Source of the DNA: Arthrobacter sp. MYb213
GTDB taxonomy: Bacteria > Actinomycetota > Actinomycetes > Actinomycetales > Micrococcaceae
Length of the DNA: 64,000 bases
Assembly: GCF_002979915.1 (NCBI RefSeq)
Contig: NZ_PCQA01000002.1
Coordinates: forward strand, 62,001-126,000
Reading direction: 5' to 3'
Shown in pieces: positions 25,612 to 33,724 of the stretch (position 1 is the first letter of the stretch; the number at the start of each line of letters is the position of its first letter). The notes below the pieces were generated by a model. It searched no databases, was not told where the DNA came from, and worked only from the letters and a program-made list of their open reading frames with translations. The position numbers and the translations under genes were made by a program.

Positions 25612-27231
25612 GTGACCGACACGACGCTATCGACCGAACAGGTCGAACTCCCCGAACCAATCGATACCGCCGAGGTTGAACTACCTAAGCAGACCTTCTC
25701 CGAGCTCAAGGTCCGCGACGACATCGTCGCTTCGCTGCTCGAAGCCGGTATTGAGTATCCCTTCCCGATCCAGGCGCTCACCCTTCCGGTAGCCCTGGGC
25801 GGCAACGACATTATCGGCCAGGCCAAGACCGGTACCGGTAAAACTCTCGGCTTTGGTATCCCAGCCCTGCAGCGTGTCATCCGCGAAGGCGACAAGGGTT
25901 ACGCCGACCTGCCATTCCCCGGCGCACCACAGGCACTGATCGTAGCTCCAACCCGCGAGTTGGCCATCCAGGTTGGCGCCGATTTGGCTCAGGCTTCGAA
26001 GCACTCGAACATTTCGATCACCACCATTTACGGTGGCCGTCCCTACGAAGAGCAGATCAACGCGCTCAAGGCCGGCACCGACGTCATCGTTGGTACCCCA
26101 GGACGACTGATCGACCTGAACCGTCAGCGTGTACTGAACCTCAAGCAGATCAAGACCGTGGTCCTCGACGAGGCCGACGAGATGCTAGATCTAGGATTCC
26201 TGCCAGATGTTGAACGCATCTTGGCTGCGTTGCCACCGGTACGTCAGGCAATGCTGTTCTCCGCCACCATGCCCGGCGCCGTCATCACCATGGCACGACG
26301 CTACATGTCGCGTCCCACCCACATTCGTGCCACCGACCCCGGGGATGATGATTCGCTGACCAAGCGCAACATCCGCCAGCTGGTCTACCGCGCACACAAC
26401 CTGGACAAAGATGAGATGGTCGCCCGCATGCTGCAGGCCGAAGGCCGCGGCAAGACGATCATTTTCACCCAGACCAAGCGTTCGGCTGCAAAGCTCACCG
26501 ATGAACTCATCGATCGCGGTTTCAACGCTGGTGCATTGCACGGTGACTTGGGCCAGGGAGCCCGCGAGCAGTCGCTGAAGGCTTTCCGCGCAGGCAAGGT
26601 AGAAATCCTTGTCGCCACCGACGTCGCAGCCCGCGGCATCGACGTGGATGACGTGACCCACGTGGTCAACCTGCAGTGCCCCGATGATGAGAAGACCTAC
26701 CTGCACCGTGTGGGACGTACCGGCCGTGCCGGTAATGACGGCATCGCCGTCACCTTCGTGGACTGGGATTCGGTACCTCGCTGGTCGTTGATCAACAAGG
26801 CGCTGGGCCTGAACGTGCCAGAGCCAGTGGAGACCTACTCCTCTTCGCCGCACTTCTTTGCCGACCTGGATATTCCTAAGGGAACCAAGGGCCGTTTGCA
26901 GCGCGCCAAGAAGACCGCACCCGCAGAGGGTGACGGCTCGCCACGTCGCGAACGCAGTGACCGTAGCGAGCGCACCCCACGTCGCCGTAGCAGTGGTAAC
27001 CGCAGCCGCACGCGCACCGTCGAAGGTCAGCAGCCGGCAGAAGATGGCGCAAACCGTCACGGCCACTCCAAGGGCAAGCAAGACCGCCCGGCTCGTGAAG
27101 GCGAACGTCACCGCCACACCAATCAGCCTGAGAGCCAGTCAACCAATGACGCCGGCTCCGAGCAGTCGGCCAACGAACGTCGTCGACCACGCCGCCGCAC
27201 GCGTAGCACCGAGGGTGGAACGCAGGACTAA
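25612..27231 (+). CDS. DEAD-box ATP-dependent RNA helicase (RhlE/DeaD type)
   Basis: A 539-residue RNA helicase with all core motifs in order: the Q-motif region YPFPIQALTLP, AKTGTGKT, PTRELAIQ, TPGRLIDL, DEADEMLDLGF, FSATMP, then domain 2 with IIFTQTKR, VATDVAARGIDVDDV and HRVGRTGRAG. The core ends near residue 410. The last 120 or so residues are a basic, Arg-rich low-complexity tail that probably binds RNA non-specifically. It acts in ribosome assembly, RNA decay or cold adaptation in relatives. The start is GTG with a weak ribosome binding site. Position after TetR, DUF3107 and RNB genes matches the M. tuberculosis rhlE neighbourhood. Confidence 0.93.
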   Translation: MTDTTLSTEQVELPEPIDTAEVELPKQTFSELKVRDDIVASLLEAGIEYPFPIQALTLPVALGGNDIIGQAKTGTGKTLGFGIPALQRVIREGDKGYADLPFPGAPQALIVAPTRELAIQVGADLAQASKHSNISITTIYGGRPYEEQINALKAGTDVIVGTPGRLIDLNRQRVLNLKQIKTVVLDEADEMLDLGFLPDVERILAALPPVRQAMLFSATMPGAVITMARRYMSRPTHIRATDPGDDDSLTKRNIRQLVYRAHNLDKDEMVARMLQAEGRGKTIIFTQTKRSAAKLTDELIDRGFNAGALHGDLGQGAREQSLKAFRAGKVEILVATDVAARGIDVDDVTHVVNLQCPDDEKTYLHRVGRTGRAGNDGIAVTFVDWDSVPRWSLINKALGLNVPEPVETYSSSPHFFADLDIPKGTKGRLQRAKKTAPAEGDGSPRRERSDRSERTPRRRSSGNRSRTRTVEGQQPAEDGANRHGHSKGKQDRPAREGERHRHTNQPESQSTNDAGSEQSANERRRPRRRTRSTEGGTQD

Positions 27232-27278
27232 TAGGTTCTTAGTTTCTCTTCTTCTTCCGAAAGGATCGCGTACCAACG

Positions 27279-28187
27279 GTGCACGCTCAACCGCACAATT
27301 CCGCTTTGCCTGAAACCGGTGTGCCAGCAGTAAATGCTGGCATGCCGGCTCAGGAAAACACCGTGTTGCATGGTGACAATATGAAGGCTTTGTCGGCGTT
27401 ACCCGACGAATCTTTCACCCTGATCTACGTTGACCCGCCGTTTAACACCGGCAGGAAACAGACCCGAGCACAGCGCACCATGGTGCGCGCCGCCGAGGGC
27501 GAAGGTGACCGCGTAGGTTTTAAAGGCTTGTCTTACAACACCGAGCTGGGTTCTGCCCGCTCGTACCATGACAGCTTTGATGACTACCTCAGCTTTATCG
27601 AGCCCAGGCTTTTGCAGGCGTACCGATTGCTTGCCGAAGACGGCACGCTGTATGTGCATCTGGATTACCGCGAGGTGCACTACGTCAAGGTGTTACTGGA
27701 CCAGATTTTTGGTCGCGAGAACTTCTTGAACGAACTGATCTGGGCCTACGATTACGGGGCACGGGCTAAGAGCAGGTGGCCGGCTAAACACGACACCATC
27801 TTGGTCTATGTGAAAAATGTGAAGAAGTACCACTTCGATTCGGCAGAGGTGGACCGCGAACCATATATGGCTCCCGGTCTAGTCACCCCTGAGAAGCGCG
27901 CCTTAGGCAAACTTCCCACCGATGTCTGGTGGCACACCATTGTTTCGCCCACGGGCAAGGAGAAGACCGGTTACCCCACGCAGAAACCCGAAGGGATTCT
28001 GCGTCGGATTATCGCCGCATCTTCACGCCCCGGAGACTGGGTTTTGGACTTCTTTGCAGGCTCCGGCACCACCGGAGCGGTGGCGGCTAAGTTGGATCGA
28101 CGCTTCGTGTTGATCGATCAGAATCCGGAAGCCATCGAGGTGATGCGTTCCCGACTACCGGAAACCACCACCTACAGCGAAGCCTGA
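27279..28187 (+). CDS. Orphan site-specific DNA methyltransferase, beta class (probably N6-adenine)
   Basis: A 302-residue AdoMet-dependent DNA methyltransferase. Motif IV, VDPPFNTG (about 51-58), comes before motif I, FFAGSGTTGAVA (about 265), the order of the beta class. DPPF at motif IV is usual for N6-adenine enzymes, though N4-cytosine cannot be excluded. The segment between them holds YHDSFDDYLSFIEPRLLQAY and the target-recognition region. No restriction endonuclease, specificity subunit or Vsr gene lies nearby, so it looks like an orphan. It follows the helicase gene by 47 bp, in the same direction. The GTG start has AAAGGA upstream; other starts are possible in the first 20 codons. 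Its end overlaps the convergent PHP gene by 16 bp. Confidence 0.9.
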   Translation: MHAQPHNSALPETGVPAVNAGMPAQENTVLHGDNMKALSALPDESFTLIYVDPPFNTGRKQTRAQRTMVRAAEGEGDRVGFKGLSYNTELGSARSYHDSFDDYLSFIEPRLLQAYRLLAEDGTLYVHLDYREVHYVKVLLDQIFGRENFLNELIWAYDYGARAKSRWPAKHDTILVYVKNVKKYHFDSAEVDREPYMAPGLVTPEKRALGKLPTDVWWHTIVSPTGKEKTGYPTQKPEGILRRIIAASSRPGDWVLDFFAGSGTTGAVAAKLDRRFVLIDQNPEAIEVMRSRLPETTTYSEA

Positions 28188-29017
28188 GATCCGCTTCCAG
28201 CGTCAAGAATTCGTTGTAACATGTCCGGCTCGGTGAGATTCTCACCGAGCCGGTTCAGTTTTCCGGCCCCGTGATAGTCCGAGGAACCGGTGATAATCAG
28301 ATCATTTTTCTGGGCCAAAGAAGTCAGAAATTTCTTTCCTTCCTCACTGTTGTCCCGATGGTGGATTTCCACTCCGGCGAGGCCGGCGTCGATCATGTCG
28401 TGGAAGGTTTCTTCTGGCACCACACGACCGCGCAGGTTCGCCATAGGGTGGGCAAAAATCGGCACTCCCCCGGCTTCGAGAACTAAACGCACCGCGTCGC
28501 GTGGATCAATAGACGGGTGGGAGACGTAATAGCGTGAACGTGAAGACAAGATATTGGCAAAAGCGTCATTGCGGCTTTCCACTACCCCGGCGGTGACCAA
28601 GGCGTCGGCAATATGTGGTCGGCCCACCGTGGCACCTGGCTGACAATGGGCGGAGACCAAATCCCAGCTCACCGGATAATCTTCGGCAAGTCGCTCAACA
28701 ATACGCTGGGCGCGAATCACCCGTGAATTACGCGAAATTTCAAGTTCTTTGAGCAACGGCAGGTACTCCGGGTCTTGCAAATAGCACAGCAGGTGCACGC
28801 TGATCCCCTGATGGTCCTGGCAGGTGATCTCCATGCCAGGGATAAAACCCACGCCAAGCTTTTGCGCCGTCGCCCGCGCTGGGGCCCAACCGGCGGTTTG
28901 ATCATGGTCTGTCAGGGCCACCACATCTAAGCCCGCCTGCGCCGCAGCCTCGATCAGCTCTTCGGGGCGCTGGGTCCCATCGGAAACATTTGAGTGGGTG
29001 TGCAGGTCAATTCGCAT
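28172..29017 (-). CDS. PHP-domain phosphoesterase
   Basis: A 281-residue protein of the PHP family. Metal-binding motifs are RIDLHTHSNVSDG at residues 2-14, VALTDHDQ (about 34), GMEITCQ (about 62) and FAHPMANLRG (about 190), with SSDYHG near residue 245. Relatives include YciV/RNase AM and nucleoside 3',5'-bisphosphate phosphatases, which act on short RNAs or pAp. The precise substrate here is unknown. The gene converges on the methyltransferase and diverges from the aminopeptidase gene, with 66 bp between start codons. Confidence 0.9.
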   Translation of the reverse strand: MRIDLHTHSNVSDGTQRPEELIEAAAQAGLDVVALTDHDQTAGWAPARATAQKLGVGFIPGMEITCQDHQGISVHLLCYLQDPEYLPLLKELEISRNSRVIRAQRIVERLAEDYPVSWDLVSAHCQPGATVGRPHIADALVTAGVVESRNDAFANILSSRSRYYVSHPSIDPRDAVRLVLEAGGVPIFAHPMANLRGRVVPEETFHDMIDAGLAGVEIHHRDNSEEGKKFLTSLAQKNDLIITGSSDYHGAGKLNRLGENLTEPDMLQRILDAGSGSQASL

Positions 29018-29083
29018 ATGACTAGATTAGCGCGACCGGTGGCACTTTGCCCGGAGGCCCGAATCGGTGACACACTAAGAAGT

Positions 29084-30631
29084 ATGACCAATCAAGTTTC
29101 TTCGCCTTCGGGCAATGACCAGCCGCTCGAAGATCGTGTCAACAATCGTTCCCAGCGCCCCACCTCGGATGTTTTCAAAACTTTCATGGCTTCATCTTGG
29201 GCGCCAGACACCTCACCGCTTCCAGCAGAAGATCCTGCCGCCAGCTTTGCAGCCACCCGCCGTGCCGCGCTTTCCGCACAGTTCCCAGGCGAACGCCTGG
29301 TCGTTCCTGCAGGCCCAGCCAAGGTTCGTTCCAACGACACGGATTACCGTTTCCGTCCACACTCGGCCTTCGCACACCTGACCGGGTTAGGCGTTGACCA
29401 CGAACCAGACGCCGTACTGGTGTTGGAGCCCACCGATGACGGTGCCGGAGATCAGGGTGGCAACCACGCCGCGACGCTGTACTTCGCCCCGATGGCAGGG
29501 CGTGACTCCTCGGACTTCTACCTCGACTCCCGCGCCGGTGAATTCTGGGTGGGCCCACGTCCAACCCTTTCCACCATGTCTGCCCGCACCGGTATGCCTA
29601 CCGAGTCCTTGGACATGTTAGAAAATGCGCTCACCAAAAACTCTGGCCCGCAGGCGCTCGGCGGCATCCGCCTACGTTTGATGCGCGATGTTGATCTCAA
29701 CGTAGAAGCGTTAGTCGACACCTCCCGGATCAACACCGGACAGGACCTTGAGGCCAGCGACGCACTTGATAACGAACTTTCAGAATTCGTTTCCGAGCTG
29801 CGTCTGGTCAAGGACGAGTACGAGGTAGCCGAACTGCAAAAGTCGGTTGATGCCACGATCGCCGGATTCGAAGATGTCGTGCGCAACCTGGATGCGGCCA
29901 TCGCCCACCAGCGTGGCGAACGCATCATTGAGGGCACCTTCTTTGCCCGCGCCCGCCTAGAAGGCAATGAACTGGGCTACGACACCATCGCCGCCTCGGG
30001 CAACAACGCGACGATCTTGCACTGGATCCGCAACACCGGTTCGGTCAGCGAAGGCGAAGTGCTCTTGCTAGACGCCGGCGTCGAAGCCGAGTCTTTGTAC
30101 ACCGCGGACATCACCCGTTCCTTGCCAGTCTCCGGTAAGTACACCGAGGTGCAGCGCAAGGTCTACCAGGCCGTACTAGACGCGGCTGATGCCGCCTACG
30201 CAGCGGTCCGTCCGGGACTCAAATTCCGCGACCTGCACGTCATTGCCACCACGGTCTTGGCCGAACGCCTGCAGGACTGGGGTCTGCTCCCCGTTTCCTT
30301 GGAAGAGGCGCTCTCCCCCGAAGGTCAGCACCACCGTCGCTGGATGCCACACGGCACCAGCCACCACCTCGGTCTGGATGTCCACGACTGCGCTCAGGCA
30401 CGTGCGGATCTCTACCTTGACGCGGAACTTGTCGAGGGCATGGTCTTCACCATCGAGCCAGGGCTGTACTTCAAGAACGAAGACCTCGCGATTCCAGAGG
30501 AATACCGCGGTCTTGGCGTACGCATCGAAGACGACATCTTAGTTACCGCCGATGGCGCGGTAAATCTTTCGGCAGCGCTTCCACGCAAGCCTGAAGAAGT
30601 TGAAGCCTGGATGGCAAAACTTCGTAGCTAA
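29084..30631 (+). CDS. Xaa-Pro aminopeptidase (aminopeptidase P family)
   Basis: A cytosolic metallopeptidase that removes an N-terminal residue preceding proline. The 515-residue product has an N-terminal creatinase-like domain (motif PAKVRSNDTDYRFRPHSAF, then LTGLG) and a C-terminal pita-bread domain. Dinuclear metal ligands are visible: the two Asp in LLLDAG and YTADITRSLP, the His in HGTSHHLGLDVHD, and the two Glu in FTIEPGLYF and GVRIEDDILV. I chose the ATG at 29084; an earlier in-frame ATG at 28994 would overlap the divergent PHP gene. A strong hairpin follows the gene. Confidence 0.93.
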   Translation: MTNQVSSPSGNDQPLEDRVNNRSQRPTSDVFKTFMASSWAPDTSPLPAEDPAASFAATRRAALSAQFPGERLVVPAGPAKVRSNDTDYRFRPHSAFAHLTGLGVDHEPDAVLVLEPTDDGAGDQGGNHAATLYFAPMAGRDSSDFYLDSRAGEFWVGPRPTLSTMSARTGMPTESLDMLENALTKNSGPQALGGIRLRLMRDVDLNVEALVDTSRINTGQDLEASDALDNELSEFVSELRLVKDEYEVAELQKSVDATIAGFEDVVRNLDAAIAHQRGERIIEGTFFARARLEGNELGYDTIAASGNNATILHWIRNTGSVSEGEVLLLDAGVEAESLYTADITRSLPVSGKYTEVQRKVYQAVLDAADAAYAAVRPGLKFRDLHVIATTVLAERLQDWGLLPVSLEEALSPEGQHHRRWMPHGTSHHLGLDVHDCAQARADLYLDAELVEGMVFTIEPGLYFKNEDLAIPEEYRGLGVRIEDDILVTADGAVNLSAALPRKPEEVEAWMAKLRS

Positions 30632-30650
30632 TCATTCGTAGCCTCGTAGT

Positions 30651-30703
30651 AAAACGATGGGCGGTTCAGAGTCTCTGTGAGATTCTGAACCGCCCATCGT
30701 TTT
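30651..30703. terminator. Rho-independent terminator after the aminopeptidase gene
   Basis: A perfect 20-bp stem (arms 30651-30670 and 30684-30703) ends in TTTT and begins with AAAA, so it can work in both directions. Confidence 0.9.
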
Positions 30704-30750
30704 GTTATTCTTCAGCCCATCGCCCGGGAACAAGGATCCTTCTGGCAGCG

Positions 30751-30788
30751 TCAAAGCCCGCCATGAAATCACTCATGACGGGCTTTGA
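30751..30788 (-). terminator. Hairpin after the stress-type membrane protein gene
   Basis: Arms TCAAAGCCCGCCATGA and TCATGACGGGCTTTGA pair at 15 of 16 positions around a 6-base loop, just beyond the leftward gene's stop. No T-run follows at once; the AT-flanked hairpin at 30651-30703 lies further on and may complete termination. Confidence 0.65.
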
Positions 30789-30800
30789 TGGTGCTGAAGT

Positions 30801-31688
30801 TTACTGCTGTTTTGGTTCTTCTGAAGACTTAGCGTCGCCTTCCGGCTCGGCTGGTGCCTCTGCTGCTTCAGGCTTCACTGCAGGCTGCGCTGCCGTCGGC
30901 TCGGCAGCTTCAGGCTTCACCGCAGGCTGGGCTACCGTCGGCTCGGCGGCTGCAACATCGGCGTTCTGCGGCTGCTCAGGGGCTGCCGATTTTGGTTCGT
31001 CAACACGCACACCATAACGTGGGCGGCCATCGGGAAGATCATTAAACTGGCTGGTTGGCGCGGGCTGCGCCGTCGGCGCTTGTGCCGGGGCTTGTGCCGG
31101 GGCTTGCACGCCATCGGTAGTAACCGGAGGCTGCGGCTGCACCGGGGCCACCGGCGGCTGAACCGGTTGAACCGGCTGCTGCGCTGCGGAAGCCTGTTGC
31201 GGGCGCATTGGCAACTGAGAAGCCATCTGACGGGCCGCCTGTGCGTGCTCAAAGTCGACGACTACGTCGAAGCTCGTGGCGACAAATTTGCTTGAGGACG
31301 CGAAGTCACGCTTACCCCGACGGGTGGAATACGAAACCACACCGGCAATCATCCAGATCGCCATGCCTAGGCCGATGGCCGAGAGGATCTGGTACAAACC
31401 GTTTCCGGTGCCGCCAAAGAGTGAGAGCAACAATCCCACAAACAAGCCCATCATGCCGCCCTGGGCTGCACCGGCCAAGGCCACCTTAGGGTAGGACAAT
31501 TTGGCGGTCACCCGCTCCACGGTACGCACGTCGTTACCGACGATGGTCACCGCAGATACTGGGAAGTTATTATCTGCAAGATAGTCCACCAGTTTCTGGG
31601 CATCCAGGTAGCTGGTGTAGCGCCCAAGTAGTTCGCCACGGGGCAAACCGTTGGGGCTGATTGAATTTACTCCATGCGGCGAGGTCAT
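30801..31688 (-). CDS. General stress protein 17M-like (YflT) membrane protein with Pro/Ala-rich tail
   Basis: A protein of 295 residues. The first part (LGRYTSYLDAQKLVDYLAD, then VTIVGNDVRTVERV) matches the YflT/GsiB-like stress domain. It is followed by two hydrophobic segments, one Gly-rich (AGAAQGGMMGLFVGLLLSLF) and one ending in IWMIAGVVSYSTRRG, and then a short soluble domain. The last 130 residues are low-complexity Pro/Ala/Gln/Glu with two tandem 14-residue repeats (PTxAQPAVKPEAAE). The tail probably lies in the cytoplasm, but this is uncertain. Function is unknown. A GTG at 31703 is an alternative start. The gene diverges from an MgtE_N/CBS protein, a pairing also seen around Rv1232c-Rv1234 from memory. 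Confidence 0.75.
   Translation of the reverse strand: MTSPHGVNSISPNGLPRGELLGRYTSYLDAQKLVDYLADNNFPVSAVTIVGNDVRTVERVTAKLSYPKVALAGAAQGGMMGLFVGLLLSLFGGTGNGLYQILSAIGLGMAIWMIAGVVSYSTRRGKRDFASSSKFVATSFDVVVDFEHAQAARQMASQLPMRPQQASAAQQPVQPVQPPVAPVQPQPPVTTDGVQAPAQAPAQAPTAQPAPTSQFNDLPDGRPRYGVRVDEPKSAAPEQPQNADVAAAEPTVAQPAVKPEAAEPTAAQPAVKPEAAEAPAEPEGDAKSSEEPKQQ
30865..30948. repeat. Two adjacent 42-bp tandem repeats inside the stress-protein gene
   Basis: 30865-30906 and 30907-30948 are 42-bp copies that differ at four positions. They keep the frame and encode a 14-residue Pro/Ala/Glu unit. Shorter 12-bp repeats (GCTTGTGCCGGG) occur near 31080-31106 in the same tail. Confidence 0.9.
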
Positions 31689-31820
31689 ACCTATATTGTG
31701 CACGCTCTTACTGTGAGCAGGCCAAGTTGCGCACTAACTATCGCTGAGGGTGAAAGATTGGGCGCATTTCACGTGGCTCAGCACACCACCAACCGGCCTC
31801 CAGCACGCTAGGCTAGAACG

Positions 31821-33071
31821 GTGAGCGCACAAGTGTCTAAAATCTTTGTCGCCCGGCTTCTCGGGCTGGATGTCTTCGACCCCTTAGGCGACCGTCTAGG
31901 TCGGTTACGTGACGTCGTTGTCGTTTCGCGCGGCCCGCAGAAGGCCCCAGCCTGTGTTGGTGTCGTCGTTGAGGTGCCCGGCAAACGTCGCGTTTTTGTG
32001 CCCATGACACGAATCCAATCCATGGAATCCACACAGATCATTTGTTCTGGTCTGGTCAATATGCGTCGTTTCCAACAGCGCGGGCAGGAAATGCTCGTCG
32101 TGGCCGAAATGTTCGACCGTACGGTGACCTTCGTGGACGCGTCGGGTCGCGGACTGATCGAAGATGTCGGACTGACTCAGACCCGGCGTGGCGACTGGGA
32201 AATCAACGAGTACTACGTGCAGCGGATCGAAGTCACCAACACACTGTTGGGAATACGTAATCGACGACGCAATAAGGTGCTGGTTTCGTGGGAAGATGTG
32301 CGTCACGGTGCGCAAAGCGAACCACAATCGGCGGATAACTTCGTCGCCACTCACGATGAGATGAAGGCAGCCGACTTCGCCGACGCTCTGCACGAGATGA
32401 CCGGTAAACGTCGTCTTGAGGTTGCAGCCCACCTACAAGATGATCGTCTTGCCGATGTGCTCCAGGAACTCCCGGACCGTGAACAGGTTGAAATCCTCTC
32501 CGCGCTGAGCCTTGAACGCGCCGCAGACGTGCTCGAAGAAATGGACCCGGATGACGCGGCCGACCTGTTGGCGGAGGTTTCCGAAGATACCAAACACCAA
32601 CTGTTGGAATTGATGAACGAGGAAGAAGCCGAAGACGTGCGACGTCTGCTGGCCTATCCCGAAGGAACCGCCGGCTCGGTGATGACCCCGGTTCCCGTGA
32701 TCCTCACCCCGGAGTCCTCGGTCGCCGAGGCTTTAGCCTCGGTACGTATGGAAGAGCTGAGTCCCGCGTTGGCATCCACCGTGTACGTGGTGCGCCCGCC
32801 GCTGGAGACTCCCACCGGACGGTACTTAGGCCAAGTTCACATTCAGGCACTGTTGCGTGCTGCTCCCCCGGAACCGCTGGGCGATATTCTTGATAAAGAA
32901 CTTGAACCTATGTCTGACTTATCTAGCATTACCGATGTGGTCCGCCATTTGGCCACATATAACCTCACCTCGGTGGGCGTGGTCAATAATGAAGGTCGTC
33001 TCGTCGGTGCCATCACCGTCGATGACGTGTTGGACCACATTCTTCCCGATGACTGGCGCTCAGCGGACTAA
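31821..33071 (+). CDS. MgtE N-terminal and CBS domain protein with PRC-barrel-like start
   Basis: A 416-residue soluble protein. Residues 1-150 or so look like PRC-barrel modules (LLGLDVFDPLGDRLGRLRDV, then VDASGRGLIEDVGL). From about 180, LHEMTGKRRLEVAAHLQDD through DPDDAADLLAEV is the MgtE intracellular N domain, followed by two CBS repeats (GTAGSVMTPVPVILTPESSV and TSVGVVNNEGRLVGAITVDD). The transmembrane channel of MgtE is missing, so it is not a magnesium transporter by itself; it may sense Mg2+ or nucleotides and regulate a partner. The DUF1003 membrane protein begins 47 bp downstream and is the obvious candidate. Confidence 0.88.
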   Translation: MSAQVSKIFVARLLGLDVFDPLGDRLGRLRDVVVVSRGPQKAPACVGVVVEVPGKRRVFVPMTRIQSMESTQIICSGLVNMRRFQQRGQEMLVVAEMFDRTVTFVDASGRGLIEDVGLTQTRRGDWEINEYYVQRIEVTNTLLGIRNRRRNKVLVSWEDVRHGAQSEPQSADNFVATHDEMKAADFADALHEMTGKRRLEVAAHLQDDRLADVLQELPDREQVEILSALSLERAADVLEEMDPDDAADLLAEVSEDTKHQLLELMNEEEAEDVRRLLAYPEGTAGSVMTPVPVILTPESSVAEALASVRMEELSPALASTVYVVRPPLETPTGRYLGQVHIQALLRAAPPEPLGDILDKELEPMSDLSSITDVVRHLATYNLTSVGVVNNEGRLVGAITVDDVLDHILPDDWRSAD

Positions 33072-33118
33072 GCCTCTCATCTTCAGCATTTTCGATCGGT
33101 AGTAAAGGAGTTCACCCC

Positions 33119-33724
33119 ATGGCCGAACAGCGCAAGAGCAACGGACTGGATACTCCTCTTTCGGCACGGAGTCGTTTCTGGCCGAAGTTCAATCCGGATC
33201 CCGACATGTTTGGTTCCGCGACGGAGAAGTTCGCCCGTTTCATGGGCACCCCGCAATTCCTGTTCTATATGACGATCTTTTGTGCCTTCTGGCTGATCTG
33301 GAATACCGCGGCCCCCGAGGCCTGGCGCTTTGATGATGCGGCAATTGGTTTTACCGCGCTGACTCTGATGCTCTCCTTGCAGGCTTCTTATGCGGCTCCA
33401 CTATTGTTGCTTGCACAAAACCGTCAGGATGACCGTGACCGTGTCTCGCTCAGTGAAGACCGCAACCGCTCGGAACGAAACCTCTACGACACCGAGTACC
33501 TGACTCGGGAACTTGCGTCGCTGCGTTTGGCCATGCGTGACGTTGCCACCCGTGACTACGTCCGTTCGGAACTGCGCAATGTGCTCGAAGAACTCTTGGA
33601 AACCGCGGATGGCGAAGAACTGCATCTGCGTGCCAAGCGGAAAAACAAGCACAGCTCACCTAATACCGGTCTGATCGACACCGTTGATTCGAACCGCTCC
33701 CAGCATCGGAAGGGCAATAACTAG
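33119..33724 (+). CDS. DUF1003 membrane protein
   Basis: A 201-residue protein with two transmembrane helices in the middle (FLFYMTIFCAFWLIWNTAAP and FTALTLMLSLQASYAAPLLL), the pattern of DUF1003. The helix pair is followed by the conserved LAQNRQDDRDR and a charged, coiled-coil-like cytoplasmic tail. No catalytic motif is visible and no function is known to me. It follows the MgtE_N/CBS gene and its stop codon shares one base with the GTG start of mrp, so the three genes are probably one operon. A normal AAAGGAG precedes the ATG. Confidence 0.88.
   Translation: MAEQRKSNGLDTPLSARSRFWPKFNPDPDMFGSATEKFARFMGTPQFLFYMTIFCAFWLIWNTAAPEAWRFDDAAIGFTALTLMLSLQASYAAPLLLLAQNRQDDRDRVSLSEDRNRSERNLYDTEYLTRELASLRLAMRDVATRDYVRSELRNVLEELLETADGEELHLRAKRKNKHSSPNTGLIDTVDSNRSQHRKGNN

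Noticed and set aside
26191-27117. 308-codon open frame opposite the DEAD-box helicase gene
   Set aside because: It mirrors the codon bias of the helicase gene, has no recognisable domain, and the helicase motifs on the plus strand are complete.
30651-30788. Inverted repeats as ends of a mobile element
   Set aside because: There is no transposase or target-site duplication; both repeats sit directly after stop codons and behave like terminators.
30865-30948. CRISPR-like or intergenic repeat array
   Set aside because: Only two copies, without spacers, in frame within a coding tail.
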